This document shows positions 26,482-60,000 of a stretch of 60,000 bases of DNA, in pieces (the stretch's first letter is position 1; every line of letters begins with the position of its first letter). The notes under the pieces are model-generated. The model did not search any database, was not told the origin of the DNA, and worked only from the letters and a program-made list of their open reading frames with translations. A program made the position numbers and the translations under genes. Origin of the DNA: Acanthaster planci (Eukaryota > Echinodermata > Asteroidea > Valvatida > Acanthasteridae); NCBI RefSeq assembly GCF_001949145.1, contig NW_019091369.1, positions 2,629,294 through 2,689,293 on the forward strand. The letters are read 5' to 3'.

Positions 26482-26600
26482 TGAAGCAAGATATGGGACG
26501 GAGAGACTTCTAGGGGGGATGTGTTAGGTAACAATAGTCTAGAGTGTGTTTAGGGATTGGGTAGGTAAGGGGGGTACCCTCCGTCCTACATCTTGCCTGG
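26482..26600. mobile_element. MITE-like element, family B, copy 1
   Basis: The left end GCAAGATATGGGACGGAG and the inverted right end GCAAGATGTAGGACGGAG match at 16 of 18 positions and enclose about 80 bp rich in G runs. The left end, with flank (26477-26505), is identical over 29 bases to the inverted segment 41955-41983 in ATM intron 28. This identifies a dispersed family. Confidence 0.65.
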
Positions 26601-27295
26601 TATACAAACCTCAGGGAAGGGCTACGGCGCATGCGGCCTTCGGCCTTTTCAATTGGTGCTTTGTGGGCTCCCTCGTTGGTGCTTGGGCATCACTGCATGT
26701 TTAGATCTTCCTCAAACTGTCGAAATGGCATTCCTCGAATAGTGCGATTTCAAATCAAATTTCAGTCATAAAAACTGGTGAATTACCGACTACAATGCTG
26801 CAACACTGACTTTAGTGAAATTTTCCACGCCTGTGGTACTTTTAGGCTACTGTTTTGATTTATTGCACAACAATAAATTTAGAAGCCGATTATAAATAAC
26901 AACAACAATTGTAAACGTGAGCTAGAAATGGTAGCAAATCTCATGATCGATTATGATAGTTGATTTATTGAAATTATAGTATAGCATTTGTGATGATGCG
27001 CAAGATTTATCAATTGTTACCCATTGCAAATTATTGCACAACGTCCTGAACTCTGGTGGTTCCAATCCATCCAAGTGTTACGGACATGGCCTTTTATGGA
27101 AATATGTGACGTCAATGCCATTTTTCACTGTTTTAATGGTAATGTAATGAACTAAATTTTGAGACTTTATTATAAGTAGTTACAGAATGAAACAAAATAG
27201 GATTAGTTGCGCTAATTAATGAAGTCTTAGTAACCCACCCACTTGATATCGATGCTCATATCAGTACGTGCAACTTTAAGATACTTTGAAAAATA

Positions 27296-27980
27296 GGCAT
27301 TTAGAAATTTAGATATTCTGAAACATATACGTATTTCGGAACTTACTTAGATAGCATTCAAAATAACTAGATACCTAAATAACTAAATTGCTAAATTCCT
27401 GAGTGTCTAAATTATTTGAAACTTGCGTCGCTTAGGAATGTAGGTATGACGAATTTTGGTATTTAGAATTGTATTTATTTAGGAAATCAGGTATTTAGAA
27501 AGATACACATTCAGGAATTTAGATATTCCGATACCTCTACGTATATGGGAACTCGTTACAAAGCATTGGGAATAACTAAATACCTAACTTATACCTCGGT
27601 AACTAAATTATTTGAAACTTAATTCGTTTACGAATTTAGTCGTTCTGAGTTTTGGTATTTAGAATTTTAGTCACTTAGCACTACATTCCTAAGTAACTTA
27701 ATTATTTGAAACTTGAGTCACTTAGGAATTTAGCCACTCAACAATAGTGCTATTTATACTTTGCAAAATGGGCATTTGGGAATTTAAACATTCCGAGACA
27801 TATACGTATTTCGGAACTTACTCAGATGGCTTTCCAAATAACTAGATACTTAAGTAACTGAATAGCTTAATTCCTGATCGAGTAACTAAATTATTTCAAA
27901 CTTGTGTCTTTTAGTTATTCAGAAGCTTAGATATTTCTTATTTTAATTAATTAGGAAATTAGATGTTTAGAAAGATAGGT
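27296..27980. repeat. Three diverged tandem copies of a ~210-260-bp AT-rich unit
   Basis: Copies start near 27296, 27510 and 27769. Each opens with (G)GGCATTT.G.AATTTAGATATTC-type sequence, then TACGTAT.T.GGAACT, AATAACTA.ATAC, and AACTAAATTATTTGAAACTT. Copies 1 and 3 end alike (AGGAAAT.AG, then TTTAGAAAGATA). Inside the units, shorter phrases such as AGTAACTAAAT and TAGGAATTTAG recur. This is an old satellite-like array upstream of ATM with no coding capacity. Confidence 0.7.
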
Positions 27981-28910
27981 CTTTCTGGTAGACAGAAAAG
28001 GAGACCACGTAGAACGACGCACGCCATATGCATTATGCTAAGAAAGTGTACTTTATTCGTCCTGAGCTTATTATTACGCAAGTCGTTACGTGGCCGCTTT
28101 TGGGCCGTTTTCCAATACTCAACTTCGTCTCCGTCGATGGCTGTGTCTCTAAACCAATCTCTGGTTGTAGGCATGAAGCATTTTAATGAATTTAAGCACC
28201 GTAACGTTTGGCTCTTTTACATCTGACTTGATGTTCTGTGGCCCTATCAGACTAACTGTCGCGTTTACAACTTCAAAGTTAGGTAGAAAAAATGTTGAAG
28301 CCTCCGACCGAGTCGCGGTCGAATATTGGAAAACTGCATAAGTCTTACTTCAGATAGTCTTAAAGGCAAACGACGCCACCAAGCGGCGGGAAAATGCACG
28401 TGGCGCGCCTTTTTGGTAAATTTGTCTTGTACCCAGACTTAAATACTAAGAGTCATTAATGAAATTAGAGGACGCAGACTAATCGTGCTGAAAAGTGAGA
28501 AATACTGTTTTGACACGATGAGGGATGAAACTTGAAAGACTTCCGCATGAATCTAGCTTGTCTCCCGAATGCCATTTGATAATTAACAAAAAACTTATTG
28601 TCACGTTTGACTAAGTACTCTTAGTCTTAGCATTTCTACTGTTCTTTTTTTTCTAGCGAATCTGGTTGGCAGACGTTATTTATAACGCGTTGTTAAAGTT
28701 GCCTTTCTGCAGAAAAACAGGCGTCTGACAAGTCTGATGCGGCAGCAGGCACGACATGAATTCATGATGACAATTCGAACAGTCAGTCGGCATCTGTCGT
28801 AATGAGAGAGTAACCACTGGTTACTCTTGTTGGCAGTATTACCTCTACAGGATCTTGACCAGACCTATCACTCCAGCTACCTATGCCTCCTCAATCAACA
28901 CTTGATCAAC

Positions 28911-55980
<27,070 letters not shown>

Positions 55981-57679
55981 CCATGTGTCAGGGTCAAAGG
56001 TGAATCAGAAACAAAAGAATTTTGTTTCTCCTCAAAACTGTCATCATATCAGTTACTCTTCTTTCTAACGAAAGTTCTAAAATTCACCGGTTGGAATTTT
56101 GCTGATTGGTTTATTTATGGAAAGGCAAACCTTCAGGTTGAAGAAATTGATGAACTGACGAGAATGCATCCAATTATCGGATTCTTGAAAGACACTGAAG
56201 TTCTAAAGTAAGTTGATTCTGTTTTGAAAGTGCTTTTTTTCCTAGCGAAACATCAAAATTGTCTTCAAATTTAAGCAAAGTGCAAGATTTCTGACACAAG
56301 AAAATCATTGAATTAGTGGTCATGGCACACAGGTGCTTTGTATTCAAATGTTACAATGACGTTTCTGAAAATCAAGAAAATTCCAGTGACTATATTCATT
56401 ATATTCTCATTTAAATGGAAAGATCAATTAAACATTATGCAAATGTATGGCAACCCAGAAAAGCCATATACAGCTTACCGTTCTGCAATAAATTTCCTTT
56501 CAAGTAATCTTTTTTTTTTTTACACTCGTGTACTCAGATAACAGATATTTTGCATTTCCTCAGTGCTGCTAGTTGACAAGATATCTGTGCAACATTCTCT
56601 GGTCGATCACAGAAAATAATTCTCCCAACATGTTTGCCTTTAAACAAAATAGAACCGAAAGAACAGATCCTTTTTATTTGAGAATTTGTAAAATATCAGT
56701 TGGTAAATGATGAGAAAAGTGACAAAATCGTCCATTCCATACTTGAATAACAGTTATAATGCTGTCTTGTGCCCCACTTAAAAGAGAAATTATGGAAATT
56801 TATCATCAAATTCTGTCACAAAATCACAGGTATAAAGGTGTTCGAAACAAGTCTTGAAGCATTCTGAAATATTGGCGAGAGATAGATGACACGGGAGCAC
56901 TGAAAATTCTCTCTGTCAGTGTCACTTTGACGTTTTTACAAAATTGTGGGCCCTGTGTATTGAGCAGTTGCCGACATACAAACGCAAGATTTAACCATGC
57001 TCCCTGTTTCTTCAATTTCTACTGTCCAAGCGACGCGTGTTCGTATTCTTTGCTATTTCTGTACCCAGAGATGCCATAACTGCCAAAATAAATGCTTACT
57101 TGAAAAATAGCGAGTTGTTTGTGTCCTATTTATTGATAATGGATGGAAACAATTTATTACTTACTCGGAATCTGAATATATTATGAAGATATGAATTTCA
57201 TCAGAATTATTTTGGCCCCAGATTTGGCCTTAAATTAGCTTTGATTATTTGCACTGTCAACCGTGAGGGGCCATATCAAGACAATAAAATAGTCTTATCT
57301 ATGTTTGGGGTCACCGAGAAATGGTAACTACATTGGCCAGTATCGGTCAGTTCATTTCTTAACTTCTTGTAAAATACTAAGTAATGTGTGCTCAAATGTG
57401 CACTCGTGCCGAAACGATTTGATCTAACCATGTACAGGATTTTAAATCATCTTGTGAAATACCTTTTTGAAGAAGCACAACAGCGTGCGCAGTTGACGCG
57501 TGCGCACTGTAGCTCTACGCAAATGCAGCATGGGACGAAATCCCCAGACGCCAGTCCAACGCTCAGGAATGAAACGACTTCTGTAGCGGTTAATATTTAC
57601 ATGGTTTTGAAAACAGTCCATTTTTTTCTGAGAGAAAAAAAGCGCTTGTAACAGTCCCGGTCGATGCTCTTGCTCGGAA
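55981..57679. other. Convergent intergenic region: ATM 3' UTR and CYP2 3' flank
   Basis: ATM (plus) and the P450 gene (minus) converge here. Candidate ATM polyadenylation signals AATAAA lie at 56487-56492, 57087-57092 and 57283-57288; which is used cannot be told. No further exon, RNA gene or repeat was recognised. Confidence 0.5.
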
Positions 57680-60000
57680 TTAACGCTTCACACAACAGAC
57701 CCGGAATTTTGGAGCGTACATGACCAGCCCGCCGTCCGGGAGGTCTAGGGGAGGAAGCGGGTCGCCGTCCGGTACCTTGAAGGTGAAGCGCTGCATGACA
57801 GTCACCGTGAAAATAAACAACTCCATCTTGGTCAGTGCTTCGCCTAGGCACATGCGACGCCCTGGGGATAAACGAGGAACAAGATCGTGAGAAATCAGAA
57901 AATTAAAAAGATTTGCATTTAATCTCAATAGGGCTTATCACGATGTAGACGGGGAAAAATAAAGAGTCTTGCATGTCGTTAAATATTCATGTGCGTAGTT
58001 GTCTATTTGAACATTTCACCTCACATATGCCGTCGGATATGCACGATTTACATATTAAGATGTACTCGTTAATGGTGTGAAACAGGTATTAGCAGGCCTT
58101 GGCTAAATCATTTTTATTTACATTTTGTTGTGAATTATTGTAACGGTCAGCTCACCCAGTCCGAAGGGAATCCAATCTTTTCGGGGCACCAGTGTCTTCC
58201 CGTCAGCGGATAGAAAACGCTCCGGTCGACACTCCAGCGGGTCATCCCAGAATTTGGGGCTATTTTGGATGTAGAACACGTTACCAAAAACTGGTGTATC
58301 TAGACAAAACAGAAAAAAAAATCAAGATACGTAACCATGAATGATTTTTCGACGATGTAAGTCTCTTTCTATTCATTACTAAAAAATGGAAATATGTACA
58401 TGTAATCTGAATTGAAGTGTTTTCGTCGACTATTACGTCATCAGATCGTGTGCATTTGCAGTGTTGTAGTAACGTTTGCTTGTCGATACCCTTGCTAAAG
58501 ACACTTTTTTTCTCGTACTGAGATAGGATTGATCATTTTGTGAGGTTTATTATCACCACGATGTCCCAAGTGTCAGCTGTTGGCACTTCTTTGAGGTATA
58601 TGAACTTTTTAGAATTTTGTTCAACTGCAGATCTAATTGTAGCCATTGCACGTTTGTCATCGCTTATTTTGATTTGTCGAATTCCAAGGGAATTCAATGA
58701 AATCTTGTCACGTTTCTGTGAGAGTTTGTGTCGCCACTTGTGATCTATGTGATCGGATTCCCAACTAGTGCTCGTGTGAGAGAGGGGGCGTGGTATTCGT
58801 GCTACCTTTAGGGATGTTGTAGCCGCACAGCTTGACGGGCACCCGGAGGTGTCTGAAGATGATGGCTGCCAGAGGGCGAAGTCGCTGGATCTCCATCAGG
58901 AAGGCGCAGGTGAAGGGCATCTCCTCGCGTTGCGTGGTGGACGGAACGCCGTCAGCTCCCACCGCACGGTCGACTTCCTCCTGGATCTGTTTCCACGACA
59001 ACAAGAGTGAATAAATGAAATCAGGAACGACTTTTTCGGGTTTTTTTTTCGCTGTGTGTATGAAGCTGAATTCCGTGCAAGCAGGCTTAAAACAAGTTTA
59101 TCCTTTTGAGTCTAAGTTTGTTGGACTTTTTTGACCTTCAGCAACTTTGTTCAAGTCTATAGAAGTTATTTGACCGATAACGATTGGCTGTTTTGATCTT
59201 CATACCAACGAATCCTCGTCAGATCTTGAAATTCTTTAAAAGCCTTCATTCTTTCACCCGTCTTTGACATCTGTCAAAGGTTTTATGACAAACCCGGTGG
59301 TTGTTGAGTTATAAAGCCGCGTGAAGATGTTTTTTGAGTGAAGACAGTGAGACTTCCCTATGAGCTTCGTACCGTGGTGCCGCTCATCTTGAGGCAAGTT
59401 CAGAAAGGTGCAAAAATACCTTGGGAAAAGTTTACCTTCTTTTGGATTTCTGGATGTCTCAGCATGTAGATGATAATCCATAGCGTCGTGTTAGAGAGAG
59501 TCCCGGTGCCCGCACCGAAGAGATCCGAAATGCTGTGCACGATGCCCTCCTCCGTGTGTTGTATGGGATCGTTGGTGTCAATTCGTCTCTGCATCTCCAC
59601 CAGGTAGGCGTCCATCATGTCCCTGATGTTGTCTGGATCCAGGGTGGCCTTGTGGTACTTGAGATGCTCCCGGATGAAGTCCTCGTGAGCCTTGAACATC
59701 CCTCGTCGTCGCTTGTACCAGCGAGTGTGCCAGAGCGGCGGGATGATGTTGGCGGGCTCCAGTAGGCGCACCCCTTCGATCAGCTCCGTCATGATGGCCA
59801 GCTGCTCCTCGAAGGCCTTGTCGTGGTAGTCGTAGCGCGTGCCCAGGCTGATGGCGCAGATGATGTTGGAGGAGGCGTTGAAGAGGAGACTGTTGAGAAC
59901 CACGGGCTGGCCGTTCAGCCGCTCCATCTCCCTGCAGAAGAACCGGCCCTCCTCGTGGATGCGGGCCTCCAGGCTGCGCTTGCCGAAGCCGAAGCCGCGC
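57680..60000 (-). CDS. Cytochrome P450, CYP2 family-like, 3' part (four exons, last ~356 aa; 5' end outside the window)
   Basis: Exons on the minus strand: >60000-59436, 58986-58806, 58299-58156, 57861-57680. Phases join and the stop is at 57682-57680. The visible part starts in the B'-C helix region (RGFGFGKRSLEARI) and contains the I helix (DLFGAGTGTLSNTTLW), the K-helix ExxR (EIQR), the PERF-type motif (CRPERF) and the heme-binding loop FGLGRRMCLGE, split by the last intron. CYP2-type enzymes are haem monooxygenases anchored in the endoplasmic reticulum that oxidise lipophilic endogenous and foreign compounds. The usual acidic residue of the I-helix AGxE/DT motif is Gly here. About 130-140 N-terminal residues, including the membrane anchor, are missing because the window ends. 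The first visible exon is GC-richer than its surroundings. Confidence 0.93.

Larger units (their letters stand above)
25544..28910. other. Divergent intergenic region between the subtilase gene and ATM
   Basis: These 3.4 kb separate the start of the minus-strand subtilase from the plus-strand ATM start and must hold both promoters. No exon with recognisable homology was found. Open frames at 25705-25968 and 27959-28226 look spurious. The region contains a MITE (26482-26600) and a diverged triple tandem repeat (27296-27980). The reading frame stays open from 28806 into the ATM start codon, but homology supports ATG at 28911. Confidence 0.55.

Noticed and set aside
27959-28226. Open frames on both strands downstream of the tandem array
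   Set aside because: No homology, splice sites or ATM/subtilase phase match; treated as spurious.
28105-28337. CCGTTTTCCAATA near 28105 and an inverted GAATATTGGAAAACTGC near 28320 as terminal repeats of an element
   Set aside because: Similarity covers only about 17 of 26 positions and no second copy was found.

Overview
The window is eukaryotic and most likely from a marine invertebrate animal, probably a non-vertebrate deuterostome (lancelet, hemichordate or echinoderm type). The evidence is spliced genes with GT/GC-AG introns of mostly 150-900 bp, an AT-leaning genome with GC-richer exons, a 60-exon ATM gene close to the human one, a CYP2-type P450, and many short inverted-repeat elements in introns. 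The species cannot be named from the sequence. All gene models were built by hand by reading splice sites and checking that phases join; no search was run.

Layout. (1) 2799-19744, minus strand: a seven-exon gene for a ~509-residue coiled-coil protein of the TSNAXIP1_N / C6orf118 type, with very long introns (one of 8.1 kb). (2) 22548-25543, minus strand: an eight-exon secreted proteinase K-like subtilase (S8) of 455 residues. It keeps the catalytic Asp and His but has Ala in place of the catalytic Ser and Arg in place of the oxyanion Asn, so it looks like an intact pseudoprotease. (3) 28911-55980, plus strand: a complete ATM checkpoint kinase gene with 60 coding exons and 3094 residues. Every phase closes, and three introns have GC rather than GT donors. 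(4) 57680 to beyond 60000, minus strand: the C-terminal ~356 residues of a CYP2-like cytochrome P450. The acidic residue of its I-helix is replaced by Gly; its 5' part lies outside the window.

Between and inside the genes are short non-autonomous inverted-repeat (MITE-like) elements. Two families recur in inverted orientation (5271/49690 and 26482/41955), and a third family has an element in ATM intron 33 and a related copy in intron 47. There is also a three-copy degenerate tandem repeat in the subtilase-ATM intergenic region, and a 220-bp foldback in ATM intron 23 with a tRNA-type B box in its loop. A 59-base assembly gap lies at 41861-41919 in ATM intron 28.

The four genes show no operon-like or pathway relationship: ciliary/testis-type coiled coil, secreted protease homologue, DNA-damage kinase and a microsomal oxidase. 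The subtilase and ATM are divergently transcribed across 3.4 kb. The most notable points are the doubly inactivated yet intact subtilase, the 52-bp-arm hairpin in one of its introns, the B-box foldback, and lineage-specific features of ATM (GC-AG introns, missing redox cysteine, displaced autophosphorylation SQ site).
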